Source of the DNA: Pelagibius marinus
Lineage (GTDB): Bacteria > Pseudomonadota > Alphaproteobacteria > Kiloniellales > Kiloniellaceae
DNA length: 64,000 bases
Assembly: GCF_014925385.1 (NCBI RefSeq)
Contig: NZ_JACSDK010000001.1
Span: 744,001-808,000 of the forward strand
Direction: 5' to 3'
The notes under the pieces were generated by a model. That model made no database searches and was not told the origin of the DNA. It saw nothing but the letters and a program-made list of their open reading frames with translations. Made by a program: the position numbers and the translations under genes. This document shows positions 8,288 to 17,255 of this stretch, in pieces; position 1 is the stretch's first letter; each line of letters begins with the position of its first letter.

Positions 8288-9679
8288 ATGGACGGACTCT
8301 GGATCATTCTCATCTCTTTCGGCGTCACCATCCTCTTCGCCCTGGGGGTGCCGATCTTCCTGGTCATCGGCTACTGGGTGGTGGGTGTCAGCCTGGTCAT
8401 CGACTTCACCCTGGCCAACATCGGCGTCACCCTCTACGAGGGGCTGAACTACTTCGGGCTGCTGGCGCTGCCGCTGTTCATCATGACCGGCGACCTCATC
8501 AAGTCGGCGGGCATCGCCAAGCGACTCTCCGATTTCGCCTACTCGATCCTCGGCTGGCTGCGCGGCGGCCTCGCCATGGCCTCGCTGGGCGCCTGCGGCA
8601 TGTTCGCCGCCATCTCCGGCTCCAACTCGGCGACCACCGCGACCATCGGCTCGATCATGCACCCGGAGATGACCAAGGGCGGCTACGAGCCGACCTTTGC
8701 CGCGGCCACGGCGGCGGCGGGCGGCACGGTAGGTATCATCATCCCGCCGTCCATCATCTTCATCGTCTACGGGTTCCTCATGAACCTGTCGATCAGCGAC
8801 CTCTTCATCGGCGGCCTCATTCCCGGCTGTCTCATGGTCATCGCCATGCAGGGCGCCTGCTGGGTCATCTGCCAGAGGAACGGCTGGGGACACCTGATCC
8901 AGTTCCGCCTGCTGCGCAGCCTGAAGACGGCGCTGGGGGCCTGGCTGGGTTTCTTTGCCATCCTGCTGGTGATCTGGGGCATCTACAGCGGCGCCTTCTC
9001 GCCGACCGAGGCGGCGGGGGTGACAGCGGGCTTCTGCATGATCGCCGGCCTGGTCATGTATCCCATCGCGCGCCGGCTGCACCACAGCCAGCCGGGCGAC
9101 ACGCCGGGGGCGCTGCCCGACGACGCCGGCTTCTTGGCGCGCCTGATCATTCCCGGCTTCAGCCTCACCGAGCTGCCCGCCATCATCATGCGCTCCGGCC
9201 AGATCACCGGCCTGCTGGCGCCGCTGATCGCGGTCTCGGTGGTGATGCAGCAGATCCTCTCGCTGCTGGGCGCCGACGCCTTCGTCACCGAGATGCTGAG
9301 CGCGCTGGGCGGCTACTACGCCGTGCTCTTCGCCTGCATGGCCATCGTGCTGGTCGCCGGCACGGTGCTGGAATCTCTGCCCAACACCATCATCCTGGCG
9401 CCCATCCTGGCGCCGATCGCCGCCAGCATCGGCGTCGACCCGATCCACTTCGCGGTGATCTTCCTGGTCGGCGACGCCATCGGCTTCATCACCCCGCCTT
9501 ACGGGCTGAACCTCTATGTCGCCAGCGGCATCACCGGGATCCCCTATTTCCGTCTGCTCAAGTACACCATGCCCTACCTGGGCGCGCTGGTCGTCGCCTG
9601 GCTGCTGATCGCTTTCATTCCGGAACTCTCGACCATCCTGCTGGTGAACAAGGGTGCCGGCGTTTACCAGCTGCAGTAG
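8288..9679 (+). CDS. TRAP transporter large permease (DctM family)
   Basis: 463 residues with about 12 hydrophobic segments. Family hallmarks include LALPLFIMTGDLIKSAG, GACGMFAAISGSNSATTATIG near residue 105 and GTVGIIIPPSIIFIVYG near residue 147, plus the second pseudo-symmetric half with LESLPNTIILAPILAPIA and DAIGFITPPYGLNLYVAS. It is the membrane channel subunit of the TRAP system encoded directly upstream. Its length is normal and nothing is truncated. The IclR regulator follows about 85 bp downstream on the same strand. Confidence 0.92.
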   Translation: MDGLWIILISFGVTILFALGVPIFLVIGYWVVGVSLVIDFTLANIGVTLYEGLNYFGLLALPLFIMTGDLIKSAGIAKRLSDFAYSILGWLRGGLAMASLGACGMFAAISGSNSATTATIGSIMHPEMTKGGYEPTFAAATAAAGGTVGIIIPPSIIFIVYGFLMNLSISDLFIGGLIPGCLMVIAMQGACWVICQRNGWGHLIQFRLLRSLKTALGAWLGFFAILLVIWGIYSGAFSPTEAAGVTAGFCMIAGLVMYPIARRLHHSQPGDTPGALPDDAGFLARLIIPGFSLTELPAIIMRSGQITGLLAPLIAVSVVMQQILSLLGADAFVTEMLSALGGYYAVLFACMAIVLVAGTVLESLPNTIILAPILAPIAASIGVDPIHFAVIFLVGDAIGFITPPYGLNLYVASGITGIPYFRLLKYTMPYLGALVVAWLLIAFIPELSTILLVNKGAGVYQLQ

Positions 9680-9764
9680 TGGAAGCGGCCCCGGGGTCGG
9701 AGGGAGAGTTGCGTCGCCGCGGGCGGCGGTGTAGCAACAGAAACGCGTGGGAGGTGCAGTAGTC

Positions 9765-10556
9765 TTGGACAAGCCGCAAGCGGCGAAATCACGGTCGGCC
9801 CGCGTGCTGCAGCTTCTGGAGCTGGTGGCGCGCATGGACCGTCCCGCCTCGGTGCAGGAGATCACCGAGCTGAGCGGCCTGCCCAAAGCCACGGCCTACC
9901 GCATCTGTGCGGCCCTGGAGAACGACGGCTACCTGCGTAAGGAGTTCGGCGGCCGCGGCCTGGTGGCGGGTCCGCGCCTCTTGAGCCTGGCGCGTAACCT
10001 CATCGGCGGCTCCGGCCTGGCCACGGTGCGCCACGCCGTGCTCTCGGCCGCGGCCAAGCGCATCGGCGAGACCTGCAACCTCTCCATGCCCCAGGACGGC
10101 GAGATGGTCTACCTGGACCGCGTCGAGGCCGAATGGCCGCTGCGCCTGCAGCTGCCGGTGGGCACGAAGGTGCCGCTGCACTGCACGGCCGCCGGCAAGC
10201 TCTACCTCTCAAGCCTCTCGCCGGCGCCGCGCGCCGCCCTGCTGCGCAGCCTGAAGCTCGACAGGCACACACCCAACTCCGTCACCGATCCCGAGGCCCT
10301 GAACACGGCGCTGGACGACATCCGCAAGAACGGCGTCGGCATCGACAACGAGGAGTTCCTGGAGGGCATGGTCGCGGTGGCGGTGCCGGTCACCGACGGC
10401 GGCGGGCGCTTCTTCGCCGCCCTAGCGGTCCATGCCCCGGTGATGCGCATGAGCCTGGAGGAGGCCATGCAGCACGTTCCGGTGCTGCGCGAAGCCGCGG
10501 CCGAACTCTCCACCCTCGCCGCCGACGTCAGAGCCGCCGAGGCGGCGGAGAGCTAG
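9765..10556 (+). CDS. IclR-family transcriptional regulator
   Basis: About 263 residues. The winged helix-turn-helix is at roughly residues 10-65 (SRSARVLQLLELVARMD then SVQEITELSGLPKATAYRI), followed by the GAF-like IclR effector domain with ETCNLSMPQDGEMVYLDRVE and GVGIDNEEFLEGMVAVAVPV. I chose the TTG at 9765 because GGGAGG at 9749-9754 is correctly spaced; a GTG at 9747 in the same frame overlaps that ribosome binding site. It lies just after the TRAP permeases and most likely controls the TRAP/GMC module in response to its substrate (inference from context). Confidence 0.88.
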   Translation: MDKPQAAKSRSARVLQLLELVARMDRPASVQEITELSGLPKATAYRICAALENDGYLRKEFGGRGLVAGPRLLSLARNLIGGSGLATVRHAVLSAAAKRIGETCNLSMPQDGEMVYLDRVEAEWPLRLQLPVGTKVPLHCTAAGKLYLSSLSPAPRAALLRSLKLDRHTPNSVTDPEALNTALDDIRKNGVGIDNEEFLEGMVAVAVPVTDGGGRFFAALAVHAPVMRMSLEEAMQHVPVLREAAAELSTLAADVRAAEAAES

Positions 10557-10580
10557 TTCTCCCGAAACGCCCGGCGGCGA

Positions 10581-12041
10581 TCACCCGCCGCCCTGTTCCG
10601 CCTTATAGGCCCTCAAGCGTGCTTCGATGTCCTCGACGCTGCCGCCCTCGTCGACGGCCTGGCGGATGACCGGGATGGGCAGGCCCTCGGCGGCTTCGAA
10701 GTCCTTGGCGCCGCCGCCCTGCTTGGCGTAGTCCGGCGGCACCTTGAAGCGCGGGATGTCCTCGCGCAGCGACGTGGTCAGCACGGACTCGAAGGTCGGC
10801 GCCACGGCGACCCGCTTGCCGAGGCCGGCGCCAGCCGGATCCACACCCTGCCATCTGAGGATGCTGGCGATCAGCGAGGTGTGGTCGTAGGGATACTTGC
10901 TGTCGGCCGGCGCGCGGAACACCGTGCCCGCGGGAATCCAGGGCGAGGCCAGGACCGTTGGCACGCGCACGCCGTAGCGGTCGAACTGGAAGCCGTTGGG
11001 GCCGCTGTGGCTGTCCGGCTTCACCGCGCCCCAGCCGGGGTCGACGTGATCGTAAGTGCCGCCGTGCTCGTCGAAGGTGACGATCAGCAGCGTGCTGGCC
11101 CAGGCTTTCGGATTGGCGGTCAGCGCGTTGTAGATGTCGTTGAGGAAGGCTTCGCCGGGCCCGACCCAGGTCGGCGGGTGATAGTCGTCGCCCTGCTTGC
11201 CGATGAAGGTGTCGGGCAGGCCCTTGCCGTAGCCCCAGGCGGGTTCGATGTAGGTGAAGGCGGGCAGGATGGCGGCCTTGGCGCGCTTGAAAAAGGTGTC
11301 CATCGTCGCGATCTCGCTCCAGGCGGCGGTCTTCTTCGCGTCGTCGATGAAGGGGAAGCTGTATTCGGTGTAGCACTTGCCGTCTTTCCAGGGGTCCTTG
11401 TAGTAGATCCCCCAGCTCACGTTCTTGGGCAAGGCGTTCCAGATGGTCTTGGTCTTGAACTGCTCGACCGCCGAGACGTGCAGGTTCTTCACCCGTCCCA
11501 GCGAGGTGCCGCAGAGGCTGAAGGCGCGGTTGGGGTTGGTCTGCGTCGGCACCGAGGAGAACCAGCGGTCGCTGACGGCGTAGGCGCCGGCCAGCCCGCT
11601 GAGCGCGGGCAGCTGCTTCGTGTCGTAGGCGCCCATCACCTCGCCCAGTTCCGACCAGCTTTCGTAGACCGAGTCGAAGTCGTAGGCGAAGCCCTTCATG
11701 TGGGCCGGCGTGCCAGGCTTCACGTCGGGCATCTTGCCCTTGCCGTCGGCGAAGAGCTGCACCGTCACGTGCTCGAAAGGCTCGTTGGGATCGAGCCGCG
11801 GCACGCGCAGCGGCTGCACGGCCTTTTCGGTGCCCTGGGCCACCGGCAGCTTCTTGCCCTTGTAGTCGTTGTAGTAGCCGCCGCCGGAAAGGCCGTCGAA
11901 AGTGCTGCCGCTGCCCGGCGGCACGATGCGGCTCGGTTTGCTGCCGTCGTAGAGCCAGCCCAGCAGGTTGTCGAGGGAGCGGTTCTCCAGCATGACCACG
12001 ACGACGTGGCTGATCTGCTCCATGATCCGCGTGGTTTCCAT
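10581..12041 (-). CDS. Phosphoesterase / phospholipase C-type alkaline phosphatase superfamily protein
   Basis: 486 residues of the PF04185 phosphoesterase family, which includes phospholipase C and acid phosphatase AcpA. The N-terminal metal/nucleophile region is HVVVVMLENRSLDNLLGWLYDG and the C-terminal metal ligands are in FDEHGGTYDHVDPGW and YDHTSLIASILRWQG. The ATG at 12041 is supported by AAAGGGAGG upstream. Unlike many relatives it starts directly with the catalytic domain and shows no signal peptide, which suggests either a cytoplasmic location or export by an unknown route. It is followed by no gene on its strand and converges with the IclR gene. Confidence 0.85.
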   Translation of the reverse strand: METTRIMEQISHVVVVMLENRSLDNLLGWLYDGSKPSRIVPPGSGSTFDGLSGGGYYNDYKGKKLPVAQGTEKAVQPLRVPRLDPNEPFEHVTVQLFADGKGKMPDVKPGTPAHMKGFAYDFDSVYESWSELGEVMGAYDTKQLPALSGLAGAYAVSDRWFSSVPTQTNPNRAFSLCGTSLGRVKNLHVSAVEQFKTKTIWNALPKNVSWGIYYKDPWKDGKCYTEYSFPFIDDAKKTAAWSEIATMDTFFKRAKAAILPAFTYIEPAWGYGKGLPDTFIGKQGDDYHPPTWVGPGEAFLNDIYNALTANPKAWASTLLIVTFDEHGGTYDHVDPGWGAVKPDSHSGPNGFQFDRYGVRVPTVLASPWIPAGTVFRAPADSKYPYDHTSLIASILRWQGVDPAGAGLGKRVAVAPTFESVLTTSLREDIPRFKVPPDYAKQGGGAKDFEAAEGLPIPVIRQAVDEGGSVEDIEARLRAYKAEQGGG

Positions 12042-12152
12042 GGGCGGCCTCCCTTTCGCACACACCTCGGAGTTTGGGTGTGTGTTTTTTGCTACTCAGG
12101 GTCGCACTTTGCCGCTGGGGGGACAACTGCGCTTAAGGAGGGGCGCCGGGGT

Positions 12153-13133
12153 TCAGCTTTCCGGCAGCACCCGGCTTCGCTCGCCGTGCAGATTGTCGAT
12201 GAGGCGCTGGGGGATGGTGAACTCGCCGGCCAGGCGGCGCAGGTCTTCCTCGGCGTGCGCCAGGGAGCGGTGCAGGCGCCCGACCTCGAAGAGATTCCGG
12301 CTCTGCGGGATGATCACCAGGAAGCGCCCCTCGAAGAAAGCGCAGCTCACGGCCTGCTTGCCCAGGCCGTCGGCGATTGCCAGCAGGGAGTCCAGCAAGC
12401 CTTCCTGCAACAGGCCGCGCGCTTCTTCCGGGTTGTCGCTGTAGACGCGGAAGCGTTGCTCGAAGGCGGCGTGGCCCAGCGGCACCTGCTCCACCTTGGC
12501 GAACCCGCCGCGCAGGAAGTCCATCACCTTGTTGCCCAGGCCGCCGGTGTCGGGGGAGATGACGACCTTGCAGGAAAACGGCTGCGGCACCGAGATGTCG
12601 CACAGCAGACCCGCGAAGACGGTGGTGGTGCTGCTCTTGCCCGATTGCTTCAGGCGCGCCTCCACCATGCGGTAGTCGGTGTCGCGGTGGCGGCCGCCGA
12701 TGAAGTCCTCCAGCACGACTTTCGAGCGCCCGAAGCCCAGCAGCACGCCGCTGCGCTTGAAGCCGTCGAGGTCGAAGCGGTCGCCGGGCCGGCGGTGGTA
12801 CTCGACCGTCTCTCCCGCGCTTTGCAGAAAGCGGCAGAGTGGCGGGATGAAGAGGTCGCGCACGGCCTTGCGGTGGTGCTCTACCGGGCGGCTCGCCAGG
12901 AAATAGCCGGCAGCCAGGCCGACCACCAGGATGCCGCCGGCGACCCAGGGCCGGCCCAGCAGCCAGGCGACGAGCGCCGCGAGCACGACCACGAAGGCCG
13001 TGGCGAGCGCGCGGAGGGTGGCGCTGCGCAGCCGGTCCTTGCGCACCGCCTCCAGGGCCGGCAGGGCCGGGGCGATCTGCGCGGCGAAGAAGGCATCGAA
13101 GTCTTGCTGAGCTGTCGCCGGCGTCTCGTTCAT
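12153..13133 (-). CDS. DUF3137 membrane protein
   Basis: 326 residues. Two adjacent hydrophobic segments lie at about 42-60 and 66-83 (ALATAFVVVLAALVAWLLG and GGILVVGLAAGYFLAS). The remaining 240 residues form a cytoplasmic domain of the DUF3137 type, with VEARLKQSGKSSTTTVFAGLLCDI and GHAAFEQRFRVYSDNPEEAR. The molecular role is unknown. Its start overlaps the last four bases of gluQRS, so the two are probably co-transcribed and translationally coupled, although no functional link is obvious. Confidence 0.8.
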   Translation of the reverse strand: MNETPATAQQDFDAFFAAQIAPALPALEAVRKDRLRSATLRALATAFVVVLAALVAWLLGRPWVAGGILVVGLAAGYFLASRPVEHHRKAVRDLFIPPLCRFLQSAGETVEYHRRPGDRFDLDGFKRSGVLLGFGRSKVVLEDFIGGRHRDTDYRMVEARLKQSGKSSTTTVFAGLLCDISVPQPFSCKVVISPDTGGLGNKVMDFLRGGFAKVEQVPLGHAAFEQRFRVYSDNPEEARGLLQEGLLDSLLAIADGLGKQAVSCAFFEGRFLVIIPQSRNLFEVGRLHRSLAHAEEDLRRLAGEFTIPQRLIDNLHGERSRVLPES

Positions 13134-13990
13134 GGCTCGAGACCGGTCATGGCGATGACCTCGCCCGCGCTGTGGCCGGCCTCGCGCAGGGCGCGGATGG
13201 CCAGGGCGTCGGCGCGCTTGGCCAGGCGCGCGCCCTTGTCGTCGGTGATCAGGCGGTGATGGTGATAGTCGGGCACCGGCAGGCCGAGCAGCTGTTGCAG
13301 CAGGCGATGGACGTGGCTGAACTCGAAGAGGTCCTCGCCGCGGGTCACCAGGGTAACGCCCTGCGCGGCGTCGTCCACCACGACCGAGAGGTGGTAGCTT
13401 GTGGCAACGTCCTTGCGCGCCAATACCACGTCGCCCAGGGCGCGCGGGTCGCAGACCTGGGTGCCGCGGCCGCGGTCGTGCCAGGTGAGGGGGCCGCCGT
13501 GCTCTGTTTCGGCCTCGCCGCAGGCGTGGTTCATGTCGAGGCGCAGAGCATAGGCCGCGCCGGCGTCCTGGCGCCGGTCCCGTTCGGCCCGGTTCAGCCG
13601 CCGGCAGGTGCCCGGGTAGACCTGCTCTGCCGGGCCATGCGGCGCCGCGCCGGCGTGGGCGATCTCGGCGGCGATCTCCTTGCGGGTGCAGAAGCAGGGA
13701 TAGACCAGGCCGCGCGCCTCCAGCCGGGCGAGAGCCTGGGCGTAGTCGGCCAGGCAGTCGGACTGGCGGCGCAGGGGCGTTTCCCAGGTCAGGCCCAGCC
13801 AGGCGAGATCCTCGAAGATCGCCGCTTCGTATTCGGGCCGGACGCGGGCCAGGTCGATGTCCTCGATGCGCAGCAGGAAGCGCCCGCCTTTCCCGGCTTG
13901 ACGGGCGGCGAAGAGCGCCGAATAGGCGTGGCCCAGGTGCAGATAGCCGCTGGGCGAGGGGGCGAAGCGGGTGACCTCGGGTGCCGACAT
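13130..13990 (-). CDS. gluQRS: Glutamyl-Q tRNA(Asp) synthetase
   Basis: 286 residues, a GluRS catalytic core without the anticodon-binding domain. The HIGH-like motif is FAPSPSGYLHLGHAYSA near residue 10-25, and the KMSKS counterpart is the degenerate DDKGARLAKR close to the C terminus. The zinc site is C-F-C near residue 100 plus Y-P-G-T-C downstream. The enzyme attaches glutamate to the queuosine base at position 34 of tRNA-Asp. It overlaps the DUF3137 gene by four bases and is divergent from the AlkA-type glycosylase with a 39-bp gap. Confidence 0.93.
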   Translation of the reverse strand: MSAPEVTRFAPSPSGYLHLGHAYSALFAARQAGKGGRFLLRIEDIDLARVRPEYEAAIFEDLAWLGLTWETPLRRQSDCLADYAQALARLEARGLVYPCFCTRKEIAAEIAHAGAAPHGPAEQVYPGTCRRLNRAERDRRQDAGAAYALRLDMNHACGEAETEHGGPLTWHDRGRGTQVCDPRALGDVVLARKDVATSYHLSVVVDDAAQGVTLVTRGEDLFEFSHVHRLLQQLLGLPVPDYHHHRLITDDKGARLAKRADALAIRALREAGHSAGEVIAMTGLEP

Positions 13991-14029
13991 GCGATTGGCC
14001 CTAAGCTACTCCCGCGCTAAAGTCCAGTC

Positions 14030-14686
14030 ATGATCCCTGACGTACAGCCCGACGAGCGGCTTCGCCCGGCCATGGAGACTCTGGCGGCGGCCGATCCCGA
14101 CATCGCCGAAGCCTATGCGCGCTGCGGCCTGCCGCCCGAGCGCGGCAGCGCGCCCGGCTTTGCCGGGCTGATGCGCATGATCGCCGGCCAGCAGGTCTCC
14201 GTGCAGTCGGCCGCCGCTATCATCGGTCGCCTGGAAGAGCGCGTCGATCCCCTGACCGCCGAACAGTTCCTCAAAGCCAGCGACGACGACCTGAAGGCAG
14301 TGGGCCTCAGCCGCCCCAAGATGCGCTACGGGCGCATCCTGGCCGAGGAGATCGCCGGCGGGTCGCTCGACATCGCCGGCCTCGAAGCCCTGGACGACGT
14401 GCAAGCCATCGCGGCGCTCACCCGCGTCAAGGGCATCGGCCAGTGGACGGCGGAGATCTACCTGCTCTTCGCCCTCAGGCGCCCCGACGTCTGGCCGGTG
14501 GGCGATCTTGCGCTCTGCATCGCCGCGCAGCATCTGAAGAAGCTGGAGGCGCGGCCCGGCCCCAAGGCGATGCTGGCCCTGGGCGAAGCCTGGCGGCCCC
14601 ACCGCAGCGCCGCGGCGCGCTTTCTGTGGCATCTCTACCGCCATCCCGGCGTCGCCCTGGGGCGGGGCGTGAAGAAGACAGCTTAA
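14030..14686 (+). CDS. DNA-3-methyladenine glycosylase II family (AlkA-like)
   Basis: 218 residues with the HhH-GPD fold: GLMRMIAGQQVSVQSAA near residue 45, then the helix-hairpin-helix LTRVKGIGQWTAEIYLLFAL and the catalytic aspartate D159 in VWPVGDLAL. It lacks the N-terminal TBP-like domain of E. coli AlkA, as is usual for the short alphaproteobacterial form. It removes alkylated bases (3-methyladenine and related lesions) to start base excision repair. The esterase gene starts 28 bp downstream. No Ada-type operator was seen upstream. Confidence 0.88.
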   Translation: MIPDVQPDERLRPAMETLAAADPDIAEAYARCGLPPERGSAPGFAGLMRMIAGQQVSVQSAAAIIGRLEERVDPLTAEQFLKASDDDLKAVGLSRPKMRYGRILAEEIAGGSLDIAGLEALDDVQAIAALTRVKGIGQWTAEIYLLFALRRPDVWPVGDLALCIAAQHLKKLEARPGPKAMLALGEAWRPHRSAAARFLWHLYRHPGVALGRGVKKTA

Positions 14687-14714
14687 GTTTCCCGACAGGA
14701 AGGATTGGTCAGCA

Positions 14715-15407
14715 GTGAGTGAAGTGATGGAACTGGAAGGCCCGCGCCATGGGCCCGCCGAAAAGGCGCGCGCCCTGGTGGTCTTCCTGCACGGCCTGGG
14801 GGCCGACGGCAACGACCTGATCTCCCTGGCGCCGCTCCTGGAGCCGCTGTTGCCGGACACCGCCTTCGTGTCGCCGCACGCGCCCTTTCCCTGCGACATG
14901 GCGCCCATGGGCCGCCAGTGGTTCAGCCTGCAGGACCGCGATCCCGACGTGCTGCTGGCCGGGGTCCGCGCCGTGGAGCCCGGCCTCAATACCTTCCTGG
15001 ATGCGGAACTGGCCCGGCACGGTCTCAGTGACGACCGCCTGGCCGTCGTGGGCTTCTCGCAAGGGACCATGACGGCGCTGCACACCCTGTTGCGCCGGCC
15101 CCGGTCCTGCGCCCTCATCGTCGGCTTTTCCGGCGCCCTCCTGAAGCCCGAGGTGCTGGGCGAGGAGATCGTCAGCCGGCCACCGGTGCTGCTGGTGCAC
15201 GGCGACGCCGACCCGGTGGTGCCCTTCGAGGCCCTGGCCGCGGCCGAGCAGGCGCTGGACCTGAACGGGGTGCCGGTGGCCGCCTACCCGCGCCCGGGGT
15301 TGCAGCACGGCATCGACCAGGAAGGCCTGCAGCTCTGTGCCGCCGCCCTGATGCAGCACCTCTTTCCGGACGCCGTCCCGAGCGGCGCCGAGCCGCCGGC
15401 AAAATGA
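14715..15407 (+). CDS. Alpha/beta hydrolase, carboxylesterase/lysophospholipase family
   Basis: 230 residues. The fold begins with VVFLHGLGADGNDL, and the nucleophile elbow is GFSQG with S115. The remaining triad members are probably D in HGDADPVVP and H in LQHGID. This is the phospholipase/carboxylesterase (EstB/APT1-like) subfamily, acting on short acyl esters or thioesters in the cytoplasm. The start is a GTG at 14715 with AGGAAGGA about 11 bases upstream; an ATG four codons later is possible. It probably shares a transcript with the glycosylase upstream. Confidence 0.87.
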   Translation: MSEVMELEGPRHGPAEKARALVVFLHGLGADGNDLISLAPLLEPLLPDTAFVSPHAPFPCDMAPMGRQWFSLQDRDPDVLLAGVRAVEPGLNTFLDAELARHGLSDDRLAVVGFSQGTMTALHTLLRRPRSCALIVGFSGALLKPEVLGEEIVSRPPVLLVHGDADPVVPFEALAAAEQALDLNGVPVAAYPRPGLQHGIDQEGLQLCAAALMQHLFPDAVPSGAEPPAK

Positions 15408-15538
15408 CGCTTCGATGAAGAATTCCTTAGGGGAATCCCAATATCTTGTATGTGGGGGCGGCATTTAGTATTTATAGCGTGTCGAAGGGCCTGGCATCCC
15501 AGACCTAGATGACGACGCCGAGGAAGGATGGACCGGAC

Positions 15539-16099
15539 ATGACCGGTGCTGCACAGACCTATCCAGCGCTCGTCCTCAACGCCGACTTCCGTCCGTTGAG
15601 CTACTTCCCCCTGTCCCTGTGGTCCTGGCAGGATTCCATCAAGGCCGTTTTCCTCGACCGGGTGAACATCGTCTCGGAGTACGACGAGGTGGTGCGCTCG
15701 CCCAGCTTTGAGATGAAGCTGCCCAGCGTCATCTCGTTGAAGCACTACGTCAGCCTGGACCGCCGACCCGCCTTCACCCGTTTCAACGTGTTCCTGCGCG
15801 ACAGCTTCGAATGCCAGTACTGCGGCGACGACTTCCCGGCGGAGGACCTCACCTTCGACCACATCGTCCCGCGTTCGCGTGGCGGCCGGACTTCCTGGGA
15901 CAACGTTGTCACCGCCTGCCAGGAGTGCAACTTGGCGAAAGGGAACCGAATGCTGGGCGAGTCCGGCATGCATCTCTTGAGGCCGGTGGAGGAGCCTACC
16001 ACCTACCAGCTGCAGGAGAATGGTCGCTGCTTCCCGCCAAACTTCCTTCACGAAAGTTGGCGGGATTTTCTTTACTGGGACAGCGAACTGGAATCCTGA
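15539..16099 (+). CDS. HNH endonuclease family protein
   Basis: About 186 residues. The HNH domain is at roughly residues 90-145: two Cys in CQYCG, then FDHIVPRSRGGRTSWDNVV, then CQECNLAKGNR, so both the zinc-binding Cys pairs and the H-N-N catalytic residues are present. The N-terminal half (VLNADFRPLSYFPLSLWSWQDSIKAV) matches the widespread chromosomal HNH family whose role may be in DNA repair; it is not a homing or phage-type enzyme by context. The ATG at 15539 has AGGAAGG upstream; an ATG at 15509 would add ten residues. It converges with coq7. Confidence 0.88.
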   Translation: MTGAAQTYPALVLNADFRPLSYFPLSLWSWQDSIKAVFLDRVNIVSEYDEVVRSPSFEMKLPSVISLKHYVSLDRRPAFTRFNVFLRDSFECQYCGDDFPAEDLTFDHIVPRSRGGRTSWDNVVTACQECNLAKGNRMLGESGMHLLRPVEEPTTYQLQENGRCFPPNFLHESWRDFLYWDSELES

Positions 16100-16118
16100 G
16101 ACTCCGCTTCCTTTCGCC

Positions 16119-16715
16119 TCAGAAGCGTTCCGACAGCCAGATGGCCAGGCGCGAGCCGGCCTTCACCGCCCCGCTCAGCAGTTCGTAGCCCGGCGTCTCC
16201 TCGGCGCCGTGCTGCAGGCCGATGTCGCGGTGCTCCAGCTCTTCCTGGCGGAAGGTCTCTATGGTGTCCTTCAAGGCCGCCTGGTCGTCGCCCAGCCGGG
16301 CCTGCTGGCCGGCGTAGTGCTCGTCGATGACCTCCTCGACCGCGACGGTGCAGGCCATGGCCGCCTTCTCGCCCAGCATGGCGGTGGCCGCGCCCAGCGC
16401 GAAGCCGGCGATGTGCCAGACCGGCTGCAAGGCGGTGGGGCGCACGCGGTTCTGGACCATGAGATCCTCGAAGGTGCGCAAGTGGTGCAGTTCCTGCTCG
16501 TGCATGTGCTTCAGGGTGGGCGCGCAGGCGCTCCTGCCCAGCACGGCCAGCTGGCCTTCGTAGATGCGCCGGGCGCCGTATTCCCCGGCGTGGTCGACGC
16601 GGATCATGCGGGCCAGGCGTTCCTCCGGCGTCAGGTCGCCCGGCAGGTAGTCGTTGGGCCGGTAATCGCCCGGCTCGTCGGTTTTTGCGTCGCCGGGCTT
16701 CGGAGCGTCCGTCAT
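16119..16715 (-). CDS. coq7: Demethoxyubiquinone hydroxylase (Coq7)
   Basis: 198 residues with the ferritin-like di-iron fold: EYGARRIYEGQ, EQELHHL, EEVIDEHY and EELEHRD provide the E and E-x-x-H iron ligands in sequence. It hydroxylates demethoxyubiquinone in the penultimate step of ubiquinone synthesis, at the inner membrane. The N-terminal 25 residues are polar and probably disordered. Its ATG overlaps the TGA of dsbB, so the pair are translationally coupled. This organism therefore makes ubiquinone by the O2-dependent route. Confidence 0.93.
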   Translation of the reverse strand: MTDAPKPGDAKTDEPGDYRPNDYLPGDLTPEERLARMIRVDHAGEYGARRIYEGQLAVLGRSACAPTLKHMHEQELHHLRTFEDLMVQNRVRPTALQPVWHIAGFALGAATAMLGEKAAMACTVAVEEVIDEHYAGQQARLGDDQAALKDTIETFRQEELEHRDIGLQHGAEETPGYELLSGAVKAGSRLAIWLSERF

Positions 16716-17221
16716 GCTTGGGCTCCTTTGCTGGTGGAAAAGGCTGCCCAGAACGATAGCGCGGCCAGCACGGCGTAGGCCAGGATGTTGAAGCCGGCCA
16801 TGGAGATGCCGAAGAGCTCCCAGGGCACCTTGTCGCAGGGCGCGAAGGGCTGGTTCAGCAGGATCTCGCGCAGCTGCTCGACCGTGGCGTTGTCCGGCAG
16901 CGCCGGGGCGTGGCACTCCGCCGTGCCCTGCCACCATTTCTGCTCGACGCCGACATGGAAGACCGCGATGGCGCTGCCGCCGACAAAGGCGAGGCCGCTG
17001 CCGATCAGGGCGAGACGCCGTCCTGTTGCGCTGCCGGCCAGCAGGAAGGCGAGCACGGCAAAGCCCAGGGCGACGCCGTAGGCGTAGCGCTGGTAGACGC
17101 AGAGGACGCAAGGGTAGAGGCCGCCCCAGTATTGCGAGGCGAAGGCGGTGCCCAGCGCGCCGAGACAGGCGGCGGCGAGCAGCGCCGGCATGGTGCGGGG
17201 ATTGCGCAGAAGAAGTTCCAT
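16712..17221 (-). CDS. dsbB: Disulfide bond formation protein B
   Basis: 169 residues with four membrane helices. The first periplasmic loop has the redox pair in YPCVLCVYQR and the second loop has the other pair, one Cys in TAECHAP and one in FAPCDKVPW. DsbB reoxidises DsbA and passes electrons to ubiquinone, so coupling with coq7 by a four-base overlap makes biological sense. Length and topology are normal. It is preceded on the same strand by the YqaA-type gene with a 34-bp gap. Confidence 0.92.
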   Translation of the reverse strand: MELLLRNPRTMPALLAAACLGALGTAFASQYWGGLYPCVLCVYQRYAYGVALGFAVLAFLLAGSATGRRLALIGSGLAFVGGSAIAVFHVGVEQKWWQGTAECHAPALPDNATVEQLREILLNQPFAPCDKVPWELFGISMAGFNILAYAVLAALSFWAAFSTSKGAQA

Positions 17222-17255
17222 GGGGCGGTGTCGCTTTTCTTTCTTTGCGGCGGAG

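Noticed and set aside
10881..13259. Plus-strand open frame of 792 codons
   Set aside because: It spans the antisense of two clear genes (phosphoesterase and DUF3137) plus the gap between them, and has no recognisable domain.
16716..17111. Upstream extension of coq7 by 132 codons
   Set aside because: The frame is open only because it is the shadow of dsbB; family members start at the ATG at 16715, which overlaps the dsbB stop.
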